From the NCBI GenBank assembly GCA_027186245.1, contig CP114483.1, positions 31,130,642 to 31,194,641 of the forward strand: 64,000 nt of DNA. The letters are read 5' to 3'. Source of the stretch: Coriaria nepalensis (lineage: Eukaryota; Streptophyta; Magnoliopsida; Cucurbitales; Coriariaceae). The translations under genes and the position numbers were made by a program. The notes under the pieces were generated by a model, which worked only from the letters and a program-made list of their open reading frames with translations, ran no database searches and was not told the DNA's origin. Numbering within the stretch: position 1 is the first letter of the stretch; the number at the start of each line of letters is the position of its first letter. Shown here piece by piece: positions 23,230 through 34,078 of this stretch.

Positions 23230-24029
23230 TCAGGGTTTTCGACTTAGGTTTGACGGGCAATCAAACCCTCCAAAGGGAGAAATTATCAAACGATAGCGAG
23301 AAAGTGGAGTGCGATTCACCCATCAAATTCAGTGTATATTTTTTTCACATAAGGTATAAGTAGTAGTCTCATATGAAAATATTTCATATGATATTTTCTT
23401 TGTTAATAATACTTATAAAATAGAGAAATAAAGCAGCAAGCCATCTAACTAAGTGCATTAACGTCTCATTAGTTATCAAATTATTTAAATTTAACTTAAT
23501 ATTATTTAATTAATATATTATATTTTTAGAATTTAACTAATTACTTGATATATAATTATATATTCAATTTTTAGTTCGTATTCATTACATTATGTATAAG
23601 AATAAGTTTTATGTACATATTTTTTTATAGATCATTTAAAATAATTTTTAGTTCATTAGATTAAAATAATTTAATAATCATTATTTATTTATATTTATTG
23701 AATATCGATATTATTTAATAATTATTGAATGCTGAAATCATTAGACGAATGTTAATTCAACTGACTAAAAAAATCGTAAAATAATATGTAAAAAAAATAT
23801 GTCCATAGAACTTATCCTGTATATATATATATATATATATAAGTAAAATTTTAATAAATTAATAATTTTTTAATTTATTAATTTCTTAATAATTTATTAT
23901 ACTTATTTCGAATTGAAATTAACTTTATTAAGTATGGAAGGAAAGTCAACTATACCATATTCCTAATGCAACTTCTAAATTAAAACAAATCATTTTAATA
24001 ATCTCAATAGGTCGATTTTCGCACATGAA
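23230..24029. other. AT-rich intergenic region
   Basis: Upstream region of the helix-turn-helix gene, very AT-rich, with an (AT)n run at 23818-23841. No TATA element can be picked out with confidence and no gene is seen. Confidence 0.35.
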
Positions 24030-24605
24030 TATTACTAAAAACTTAATCATCTCATGATTATTTAAATTTTTAAACTAAAATTAACTTCTAATAAAGTATC
24101 AAGACTAATTGAGAGATGAGAAGCAAATATATTTCATAAGAGTTTGTTATGTCTAATAATTGTACAACAAGTATTTCATCTTACTAATATCATGATTCGT
24201 CATAGGAAAATATTTGAGTGTTAAACCATAATAGACGAATCAAATAAACTATTATATATTTAATAAACATAGATAATGAATTTACTAAAACTCTTTACAG
24301 ACCATTCTATCTTATGCAAAATTTCTTATTCAATAAAATCATACAACTTATAGGATTTATATTATACAATACAGGAGCAATAAATCTCATATTGATCACT
24401 CATAACCTTCTTGTACAATACCTTATGCCTAGTGGTTCACCCTTCATAACCCTTGGTTAGGATCTTTTATAATGATATCAAAATATAAGAGCTTGTACAT
24501 AAGATAGTATAATGATCTCAAGTTTTAGAATCACATACACTTTAGTCACTATATAATTATTATTAATAGTTAATATTTTTACCATTGAAAATTATTTAAA
24601 TGTCA
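24030..24605 (-). repeat. Dispersed LTR-like family A, copy 2
   Basis: Same orientation and order of landmarks as 4255-4855 and 40250-40800. Its reverse strand starts TGACATTTAAATAATT, the presumed LTR start, only 7 bp from the gypsy LTR that begins at 24613. Confidence 0.6.
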
Positions 24606-24612
24606 CATTAAG

Positions 24613-25480
24613 TGTAACACCCTCCTACTATGTTTATAATTATTAATAATATTTTTAAGAAAACAATTAACTTTGTAATATAACTAGTAAGGAGTGTTAC
24701 TAATTAACTTGAAAGATGTTTAACAACAATATGGAATAATTTGAATTTTATAATACTGTATTTATATATACTCAAACATCAACAGATCCCAAAACATAGT
24801 TGATGATCAAGCTTCATTCACTAGACCTTGAAGCTATAGACTTTCCTTCTGGCTTACCTACAATACAAGTAAATATTATGTGCTAAAAACTTAGTAAGTA
24901 AAGTTATTATCTCACAATGCACAATACATATATCAGTTGCATAAAACCATAAAATTCATTTGAATGATCATGACTATGCATTTCTAGATACTATGCAAAT
25001 GGCATGTGTTACTTCTACTATTTTGAGCCAAGGTTGCTACTGTCAACATTACTACAGTTGATTGTCCTTTGTGACAAATATAAATATGTGATCAGCTACC
25101 TCATTCAGTCTGACCTGATTATGATCAACAACTCCGCTCAGTCGGATTTGATCAAAATACTGCTAGAATCAATGACCTCTCTTGATATTCCCTGATCAAA
25201 ATATCTTTGAGATGAACGACTCTGCTCAGTCCTCCCTAATCCAAAAACACCTCATTTGTAATGCTATGCTTATGTCATGCTAGGTAATTGAAATTGTATG
25301 CCCATGAAGTCAGTTAGTTCTTAACCCGATAGGGCAAATAACTTTATATGATACTATCTTTAAGCAGATATAGTAAGATATCATATATTATCATTAATTG
25401 TCATTTATGAAAGTTAGTTATTATTTATCATGTTTATTGATTTTGTTAGAATTAATATATTATATTATATAAATACATAC
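24613..25480 (-). mobile_element. Ty3/gypsy LTR fragment, related to 30154-32405
   Basis: Forward strand begins TGTAACACCCTCC and shares its layout with 30154-30960: the ATATAAC(C/T)AG...GGAG(C/T)GTTAC block, the ...ACTTAGTAAGTAAA...TCTCAC block, and the TGATCAAAATATCT...GCTCAGTC sub-repeats. On the reverse strand this is the 3' part of an LTR, and it could be the distal LTR of the element whose gag lies at 29560-29976. It is truncated on the right. Confidence 0.55.
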
Positions 25481-25769
25481 CATGATAAAGTCCAGTGTCT
25501 TAAGTTGTGTGTTTTGGAGACCATGAAGCTTTGAGACACATACCATGATAGAGATCATGCTAATTGAGACTCAAGCTACATAACGCTTAAGAAACAAACT
25601 ATTTGTTGTCATAGGATGTTGAGAATGGAAATTGCTGATATAGATAGACAATCACATAGTTCATCACCTAAAGTATATAGGGTGGCCGATCTCATGGCCA
25701 TTAGCGTTGATTGAACATCTTGATAATTATGTGAGTTCTTAGTAAAAACTAATGGTAACAAACATGACA

Positions 25770-26899
25770 ATTATTAATGGTAATTAATAATAACTGTTAA
25801 TGAGAATTATCCAATAACTATATTACATGTGGTCCTCAAACATGAGATCACTATGGTATCTTGTGTGTTGGGTTTCATGTTTTGACATCATTCCAATTAG
25901 CCAGCCAAGCATTAAAATAGGTTGATCCGTTAGGTATGAAATATTATACATGAAGGTTGTGAGTAATCAAAAGAAAATCTATCGTTTCCGTATTTAGAAA
26001 TAGATTCTTTGAATTATATATTTTATTGGACAATGAATCTTTGCAAAGTAGTATGATATGAAAAATAGTTTTCTATAAATTATTATCGATTTTCAATAAG
26101 TGTAAAATTAATTTAATTAGAAATTAATAAATTACAGAGAAACTTTTATTTAATTATAAAATGGTCTTAAAGGTTCAAACTAATAATTAACATTAAATAA
26201 TTAATGGGCCAAATTATTAGATTCTCATGAGTCAAATTAATTCGAGGATTGATTAAAAACCATGGGCTATAATTGAACATTAAATAGTTAATGAGCCAAA
26301 TTATTAAATCTTCATGGGTCAAATTAATCAGAGGGTTAGTTAAAAACCATTGGATTTAGCCCATGGAGGTGGTTAGCCATGCACATGGTTATTGACCCAT
26401 TGTTTTCTTAATTAAGTTAAAGAAACTTTTGTTATAAGGAAATATAATATGATTAGAAAATTTTAGACCTAGTGAAACATTATGAATATTCCTAAAGTGG
26501 CCAAAAAGCCTAAGGCTCCTCCTTCTCCTGTTGGCCAAAATTGAGAGAGAGAAGAGAGGATTTTTCTCATTTCTTTCCCCAAATATTTTGATTCATGAGT
26601 TGAATCTCAAGGTAAAAATTTAATTAAGCGAATGAATCATGTGGATTAAGGTTAGAGGATGAACATATGGGTGTCTTGAATCCTCCTTGCAATTAGACTA
26701 AAAAAGGAATTATAGCGATTTGCTCATCAGGTTAAAGTAACCCTATAACATGAACTTGAAATTTAAATTCATGGGATTTACTGTGCTTTCTGTAAAGATA
26801 TTATATATGTGATATATAATTATTGTATAATCGATGTTTTGTATGTAATTATGCAATGATTAAGATGAGATACGAAAATTATAAATTATACCTTCGCTG
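25770..26899 (+). mobile_element. Family A LTR with adjoining primer site
   Basis: Starts near TGACAATTATTAATGG and ends ...CTTCGCTGCA, followed by TTGTATCAGAGCC, one change from the tRNA-Met primer site. Its first 400 bp are the inverted counterpart of copies at 4.3, 24.0 and 40.3 kb. At about 1.1 kb this is the most complete copy and the reason for calling family A an LTR. No gag/pol of this element is recognisable downstream. Confidence 0.6.
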
Positions 26900-28578
26900 C
26901 ATTGTATCAGAGCCTAGGTCATATAAAAAAAGCATATGTTGATTATTTTAATTTGATGTTTTGATCTTGTTCTTGGATATTCTTGATGCCATGTATGTTT
27001 TTCTAATGAAATCTAAATTGGGACATTTTTTGGAAACCATGAAAAATGGGATTACTATTCAGGACAGTCACTATAAGTCAGCTATGAGCGACCACTACCC
27101 ATGCGCAGTAGCACCGCTGCCAGGCAGTGGTTCGTATTGCTCTCTACGGTGGCCGTGACGATGAATTTGATGTGATTGGAAATTTTATTTTGACATGTTT
27201 CCTATGTTTAGAAGAAGATCTAAAATAGGAAATTTTTCAAAATAATATTTATCGATTTGGAAACAACCTGATTAGGAAACTTTCCAAATATGGAAAGTAG
27301 ACATTTTTTTCAAGCATCCTTAAAGAGTTAAAGATGATGATTTTAATTAAGTTGTTAAATGTACATGCATCTTGATATGTAAATATATGCTTAGTTAAAT
27401 ATTCATGTTTTTATCCTATCAAACCTTAATTGTTCTAAAATCTTTCAAGCATGCAACTTTCTTTGACCAACATTCTATTTTGCCTATATCTTACTATAGA
27501 CATACTAAAATATGACATCTTAACATCCTAAGATTTCAGAATTGATGACTCACTTAATTTTGATTAGTACAACTCAAGTTACACTTTTTCGAAATTATTA
27601 TTAAAACTGTCCTATTATGGGTAAACTTAATAATTGTCTCTAATTTTAAGATCATATAACTTGTTATTCTGATAACTAATGATTTCAGGGCTCTATGATT
27701 TTTTAGGCTTATGTCTCTACTTAGTCCCTATAAAATTTCATAATTTTTTTTTGTGATTAGCCTATTCAAAAATCGATAAGAACACCTATTATTCACAAAT
27801 CCGGAAATTCCATTTTATAACCTACTAGGTAAACTTCGAGAATTTCTTTTTTGCCCTATAGAGCTCTGATTTAGGTATTCTTAGACTTTTGGAAGATCCT
27901 AAGTGTTTTGTTTCACAATATAATTTTTTTTATAAGTTTGTAATATATAGAAGTTTGCCATAATTTATTTTAGCACTCAGACATTAATCTATTTTCTAGA
28001 TTCTAGATTAGCAATCCTTAAGGATTCATGAGATTGTATATTCAAAAGGATTGTTAGACTTAACCCAGTCATGTACATAAGTAAAGTACTAAAAGGGTTT
28101 AGTATGGAAGATTCTAAGAAAAGACAATTTGCCAAAGTGTCATGGAATCTCACTCTGTATAGACTATCAACTAAGATATAAGTGGAGAGAGAATGTATGA
28201 ATCAAATAAGCAAACTTGCCTATAGGTTATAACATGTATGCCATGCTATGTATGAGGCTGAATGTTACCTAATGCTCTAAGTGTTATGAGCATGAATTAA
28301 GGCGATTAGAATGAACAATATTAAAATATTGTAAAAAACATTATTATGTGCTTAAGAAGAACGAAGGGTATGTTCTTTATTTATGGAGATTTCAAATTGA
28401 AATTAAAATTTTTACACACTATAATTTACAATCGAATATAGTCAATAGTAAATCCACATTATGTACCGTTTAATGCTACTTATTAAATCAATTAGTTGGA
28501 AGAGTCTCAATTAAGAAACAACCAAGAATACAAATAGCATAAATTAATTAAACAAGAAGTAGAAGAAGGAAATCAATG
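26900..28578. other. Intergenic, unassigned
   Basis: Probably decayed internal sequence of the family A element. No frame longer than about 65 codons and no motif recognised. A GC-richer patch at 27080-27160 stands out but carries nothing I can name. Confidence 0.3.
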
Positions 28579-28641
28579 AAGGAAGACTGAGATCCTTAGT
28601 TTTAAAGGAAGACTGAGATCTTTAGTTTTAAAGGAAGACTG
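28579..28641 (+). repeat. 26-bp tandem repeat, about 2.4 copies
   Basis: AAGGAAGACTGAGATC(C/T)TTA-type units start at 28579, 28605 and 28631, the last one partial. Confidence 0.9.
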
Positions 28642-28689
28642 TGCATTCCCAACAATGAAAAAATGAATAATTTAATATTAACTTAAATC

Positions 28690-29410
28690 CATAATACACC
28701 TTATTCGGTATATCCAGGAGTGACAAAAATGTATAGATATCTAAGAGAACATTTTTTATGGCCGGAATGAAAAATGATGAGATAAATTTTGTAAGCAAAT
28801 GCTTAACTTGTGAAAGGGTCAAAGCTGAGCACTAGAGACCTGCAAGAGAGTTGCAATCAATTAAAATTTCTAAATGAAAATGGGAGTAAATAGCTATGAA
28901 TTTTGTAATCGGATGACTAAAAGCTACAAAATGGTACAACTCAATTTCGGTAGTGATTGACTGACTCATAAAATGGGGCCATTTTTTACCCGTAAAAGTC
29001 ACATACTCCTCAGAGCAACTTGTAGAATTATATATTCATTTAATAGTGAGATTACATAAAGTACCAATCTCAATCATTTCACATTGAGACTCAAGATTTA
29101 CGACAACATTCTCGAATATCTTACATAAGGAATAAGGACAAGGTTGAAACTTTCTACAGCTTTCCATCCTCAAATTGATGGTCAAATAGAAAGAACCATC
29201 CATACCTTGGAGGATATGTTACGAGCATATGAAATAGATTTTCAAGGCTCATAGAGTAAATTCTTAGCATTAGTAGAATTATTCTATATTATGTAGAAGA
29301 GATAAAGTATTATGGAAAAGTCTGAAAACTGAAGAATCCACCTAAGAAAAAGAAGAAGATGGGAGAGCTAAATTCTCAAAGTTATTCTAAGTTTGGAGAA
29401 CGAAATTTTA
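28690..29410 (+). pseudogene. Ty3/gypsy integrase relic (Del/Tekay-like)
   Basis: Degenerate forward-strand reading: YPGVTKMYRYLREHFLWP (known pattern HPGxTKMYxDL...YWWPGMK), CLTCERVKAEH-like text, then ...LSTAFHPQIDGQIERTIHTL and EDMLRAY near 29155-29230. These are the zinc-binding, core and GQTER motifs of gypsy integrases. The zinc and core residues are interrupted by stops and substitutions (FHPQTDGQSER is FHPQIDGQIER here). Confidence 0.75.
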
Positions 29411-29559
29411 ATCAGTGGGAGGGAATTTTTAATATCGTTTTTAAGCATCCTCCCTTATTAGATAAATTTTGTACTTTTAATTTTGCAAGAGATATATTTA
29501 AGTTGGTATAAAAGTAAGGTTTTCACATTATAGAAGCTAATATATATTTAAGTTGTACT

Positions 29560-29976
29560 CATAAGTGCTAGTCATAGTGTCCCACCAATAATTGGCATCA
29601 TTGCGTAGCAAGCATACGGCATAGTATACCTTCTCATTGTAGGAACTTTTGTGCAGTCAAATAGCCTTTCCATTGTCCTGATTCAATTCTCTTCTATTCT
29701 TGGATCGTGACCACTAGAGAATTCTGGAGGTTTGTACTTCATAAACTTCTCGGCCATGAAGTTAGTATTTACCCCACGCTGAAGGGGTACTCCTTGTTAT
29801 TGATATTGAAGCAACATTTCTATTAGTTGTCATTGTTGTTGGAGCAAGGCTTCCAATATCACCCCTTGTGTTTGAGTTAATCTCCTTAACTCACTTAACT
29901 CTTGTTAGTCGGGTACATTAGCTGAACTACTAGCCCATCTACTGGAGGACTCACTAGCTGCACATCTTCTTGGCAT
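29560..29976 (-). pseudogene. Ty3/gypsy gag relic
   Basis: Reverse strand from ATG at 29976: MPRRCAASESSSRWASSSAN, a stop, and later FMAEKFMKYKPPEFSSGHDP, RTMERLFDCTKVP and YACYAMMPIIGGTL. The order fits retrotransposon gag of Del-type gypsy elements (FxxxxPPxFxGxxDP...WxxxxEKxF...AxxMLxGxAxxWW). The frame contains stops. It lies just inside the primer site at 30139-30150 and the LTR at 30154, so it belongs to that reverse-strand element. Confidence 0.7.
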
Positions 29977-30138
29977 CTTTCTAATATAACTATCTAAGAT
30001 TCGTGTAAAATCCAAATAGCAATTAGACTCAAAATTAAAGTGAATAATTCTTTAAGACTATTATACTTACAGTGAATGAAGCTGTCACCTGTGTGTCATG
30101 TACATATGAGTTTTGTCTACCGGATCCTTTAACACATT

Positions 30139-30150
30139 GCTCTAATACCA
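30139..30150 (-). promoter_or_regulatory. Gypsy primer-binding site (tRNA-iMet)
   Basis: The reverse strand reads TGGTATTAGAGC, one change from TGGTATCAGAGC, three bases inside the LTR end at 30154. Confidence 0.8.
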
Positions 30151-30153
30151 CTC

Positions 30154-32405
30154 TGTAGCGTCCCTCCTACTGGCTATATTACTCACTGAGTTACCCTTTC
30201 GAAAATGGTTATTCCCACTTTTAACTCAAATATAACCAGTTGGGAGCGTTACCTACTAACTCAGAAACCTCTTAAATGAAAATACAGAGAAATTTGAAAG
30301 TTTCTAAAAACTATGTTTCCATAAATTTTGGTAGCGGTATTAACTGAAATATAAGATTATATATATATATTGTGATACTCTTTACAGATCGGTTAATAAA
30401 ACAAGGTTCTGCTGTTTATAAAGTTTTGAAAATACTTAAACAGAAGCCTTTTCAAAACTTTACATCCTTACTTTCTTGTCTCCCCACAAGTCGAGCCCAT
30501 ACGTACTCCACTCTAGATTGATAACGCTTCACTCACCTTATTCTAGAACTACTGTCTTTCATTTCTTATACTCACCTACAAATACAAACAATTGCTATGA
30601 GCTAAATAACTCAGTAAGTAAAAGTTTTATCTCACATGCACAAAACATATTCAAATACATTTTAAAACTCGATTGAATAGTTTTGTAAACTCTTCCAAAC
30701 TTTCTTTGTAAATGAGATACCTTTTCTACTATTGGCCCTGAGGATGTTACCGTCTGCACTACTATGATCTATGGTCCTCTATGATCAAAATATCTAAGAT
30801 TAGCGATTTCGCTCAGTCTATCCTGATCAGATCACAACTCAGATCAGTGACATCTCTCAATCATACTTGATTTTGTAAATCTCTAAGATCAGCGATTCCT
30901 TTCAGTTTACCCTGACTAGCCAGCACCTCACTATAATTTTATGTTTATGTAATGGAAAATATCACACTCATCAAGAAAAAACATAACATTTCTCTTTATT
31001 GCTTTTACATAAAAACTGAAAGTTCATTCTATACTTTTGAAATAGGTATATATTCAACTAATTTAAACTCAATTCCAAACATGATTTATAAAAACATAGC
31101 ACCACACAAACAATTCAAGGTTCAGCATGCTATGTTGCATTCATAATAATATCATAAATCTCAAGCTGAACAAATAGTGAAAAGACTTGTGTTGTAGGTG
31201 AGACTTTACTTACCTGTAGTATGCCCTATCTTGGCAGGAGCTTACTGCAATCCTTCTAACTTTGGCCAGCTACTAACCTAGCCAAAAATGTGTTTTCATC
31301 TTAGTAAAAACTTGATTCTCAATTATACTTAAAAATACATAATTTACTTGAGTCAAAATTGTGTTTCTGCTACGGTACCCGTCGACTCATAGACCCCGTA
31401 AACCCATTTGACCCCTTTTTCATCTTGAAGGAGTCCACCTCATCGACCCGTGTGAAAAGCACTTTCGGATCAAGTACTCTTCCTAGATCGATCACTTTTT
31501 CTTCCCAGACTGAGATCTTTTCTTCTTTCTCAAACCGAGATCTTTTCTTCTTTCTCAGACCGAGATCTTTTCTTCTTTCTCAGACCAAGGTCTTTTCTAC
31601 ATTCCTAGACCGAGGTCTTTTCTCATTTTGTAGACTAACGTCTCATATACGTCTCTCGGTCTGAGTTTTCAATCTAGATCGAGATATTTTCTTCTTTCCC
31701 AGACTAAGGTCTTGGTCTAGAAAATATAAACAAGACTAAGTTCTCGGTTTCAAGTTGATTTCTTATATTTTATCAATTATACTCTTAATTTCGACCTTAT
31801 ACATGAATTGAAGATTTTGAGTACAAAGGAAGTGATAATTCTTACCAGTAACTGTTCTTGGCTGATATACTCTGTTTCAGACAAACTGCCCAGAGTTGTG
31901 TCTGTACTCTATAGAATTTCTGCTTTCTCCTTCACTGATTCTCGACTATGAAGGATGGATGGAAATTTCTGATTTCAGTTCGAAATTTCACGTGGGCTAA
32001 TAGAAGGAGAGAAAATTTATGGATACTGAAGCTTCTGAATTCGTAATATTGTACGAAGTGGCAGCTGAGTTATTAACTTCTTACTTAAGGCCTACTACAT
32101 GGATGACTGCTATTGATGACCAAATTAATATCTCTTCATACTTATCTCATAGCATGAGAGATTTGAAGGTTGAGTGATGAACCGCCTATGCTTTTCTCAT
32201 TTTTGCTATTATAATATAACCTTACTATTATATTATATTTTCATTAGTCTAAAATTTTAAAGACAAATTTTTTTTGGATTTTCTCTCAATTCCATTTTAC
32301 AATGTGCTCGAAATTTTGGTGTTAACTATAAGAAAATTTCTTCTTTAAAGTATTCAGACTATAGTTTGGTCTAATTATAGGAAGTAGAAAAATTGGGATA
32401 TTACA
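30154..32405 (-). mobile_element. Ty3/gypsy long LTR (Del/Tekay-like), 2.25 kb
   Basis: On the reverse strand it starts TGTAATATCCCAATTTT at 32405 and ends GGACGCTACA at 30154, next to a tRNA-Met primer site and a gag relic. Starts of the TGTAA(C/T)A(C/T)CCC kind and LTRs longer than 2 kb are usual for this gypsy group. It contains an internal 25-bp array at 31512-31636. Confidence 0.75.
31512..31636 (+). repeat. 25-bp tandem repeat, five copies
   Basis: Units start at 31512, 31537, 31562, 31587 and 31612 with consensus GAGATCTTTTCTTCTTTCTC plus five bases. The first three are nearly identical and the last two diverged. The array lies inside the long gypsy LTR. Confidence 0.92.
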
Positions 32406-32409
32406 TTTA

Positions 32410-32830
32410 ATTATTGAACATGATCACTTGACAAATCTCATTAGTAATTATATTAAATGTAATGAGATTTGTCTAGTGACTATGGTACTTATGATTCTTA
32501 GACGTGAGATCACTATAATATTAGTGTATGAGATATCATGTTTTAATATCATTCAACATGACTCTATCCAAAGGTTATTAAAAGGATGAACTATAAAATA
32601 TGTGTTCCAATATGCGTGGTATGTTGGGTGATAAGATGAGATTCAACCTTTCTATATTAGAAAGAAGGTCCTATGAACGATATGCCTTATGCAATAGAGA
32701 AAATCTTTGCGGAAAGTAATATGGTGAAAAAAAAGTTTCTATAAATTTATTTTCTACTTGCCTAAGGTGCATATGATTCATAAGGATAGTCTAGTGAAAT
32801 TTAACAATTAACCAAATACTATTAGCATAT
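32410..32830 (+). repeat. Dispersed LTR-like family A, copy 4
   Basis: Parallel to 25770-26180: GTGAGATCACTAT...ATCATGTTTTAATATCATTC...AATCTTTGCGGAAAGTAATATGG. Homology fades further right, although AT-rich sequence up to about 33600 may belong to the same LTR. Confidence 0.55.
32425..32478. repeat. Hairpin with 19-bp arms
   Basis: CACTTGACAAATCTCATTA (32425-32443) pairs with TAATGAGATTTGTCTAGTG (32460-32478) with one mismatch around a 16-nt loop. It lies at the start of a family A copy. Confidence 0.85.
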
Positions 32831-34078
32831 TTAAAGTGTGATTTAGTTTTAATTGAAATTAAATAATTAATTAGAAAATTATTAAATGGACAAGCTAGAT
32901 TTATTAAATAGAGATTTAATGAATTCAAGGTTAAAAAATATTTTTTGGATAAAAAAAAAATCCAGTTTGTAATTAAAGTGGTAATAGGCTTAACTGTGCC
33001 AATGTGGAAATACTTAAATTAAAATCTGTGTTTTACCAGGTAAAAGTGGATATTGATTTGAAATAGTAAAGTTTATTTTCATTTCCACAAAATGAGAATT
33101 AAAGTAGATTTTGAGAAATCCTAACGAGAGTTAAAAAGGAATATAGCTTTGTCCAAGAGGGAGAATATCTCATATATAAGAACACACTTTCCTTTGGCTT
33201 TATATCACTTCTTTTAAGAAAATATTTATCATTTCTTTTCTATTTTTCTTCTCCAATTTTTATCTCAAGAGTTGGGATTGAATCAAGATATACACTAGAA
33301 AGTTGTTGTACATGTAGATATACATTAGAGATTAGGTAATAGCTTGGAACTGGCAGTTCACGGCGGCAACGGCAGCAACTCTTGGTGTTGGTGGCCAGTG
33401 GCTTGAAGAGGAAAAATGTGAAGAATCATTTGGTTATTGGAGAAAGGTTTAGTTAGATATAATCTATTTTTTCTTTCACCATTCTTTTTCTAGATTAATA
33501 TTATTTATAAAAAAATGAACTAAAAATTTTGGATATTAAAAAATATAATATCTAACTCTTGATTTTGAGATATTTAATTAAATTAAATTAGATATCCAAA
33601 AATTATTTAAAAATAATAATATTCCGCTACAAGAAAACCATTTCACCAACTTACAAACCTAAGGAAAACCACCTCTCTTTCTCTCTCTAACTGTTACAAG
33701 TTAACCTCTTTTTTATAATGCCCTAACTGGTGCTAACGTTAGTGGGCTTTGTTTGATTTGTCGGCCATCTCAACGAAATAAGTTGAATATTATAGTAAAT
33801 TAATTAATCTTAATAATACATAATTTTAAATTTTAATACGATATATAATATAATAATATAAAGTTATCACACTTGTATTCTAAACAGATCATCATTTTTT
33901 TTTTTTTTTTTTTTGCAAAAGAGAGAGAGAACCATTTTTAGATTATTAATGCACTACTATATTCCATTGAAACAGAAAAATAAGCATTATCATTTTTACA
34001 ACTATACATGTATATATATATATATAAAAGACAAACTGCTTGACAAAACGAAATTGAGAAGGTAAAAAACGATTGGAC
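32831..34078. other. Intergenic region downstream of the CYP87 gene
   Basis: AT-rich with a T run of about 19 near 33897-33914, an AGAGAGAGAG run beside it and an (AT)n at 34010-34026. No reading frame supported. A GC-richer patch at 33355-33410 reads GGCGGCAACGGCAGC and is not explained. Confidence 0.3.

Noticed and set aside
31359..31664. 101-codon frame with Phe/Ser repeats
   Set aside because: It is the translation of the 25-bp non-coding array inside a gypsy LTR.
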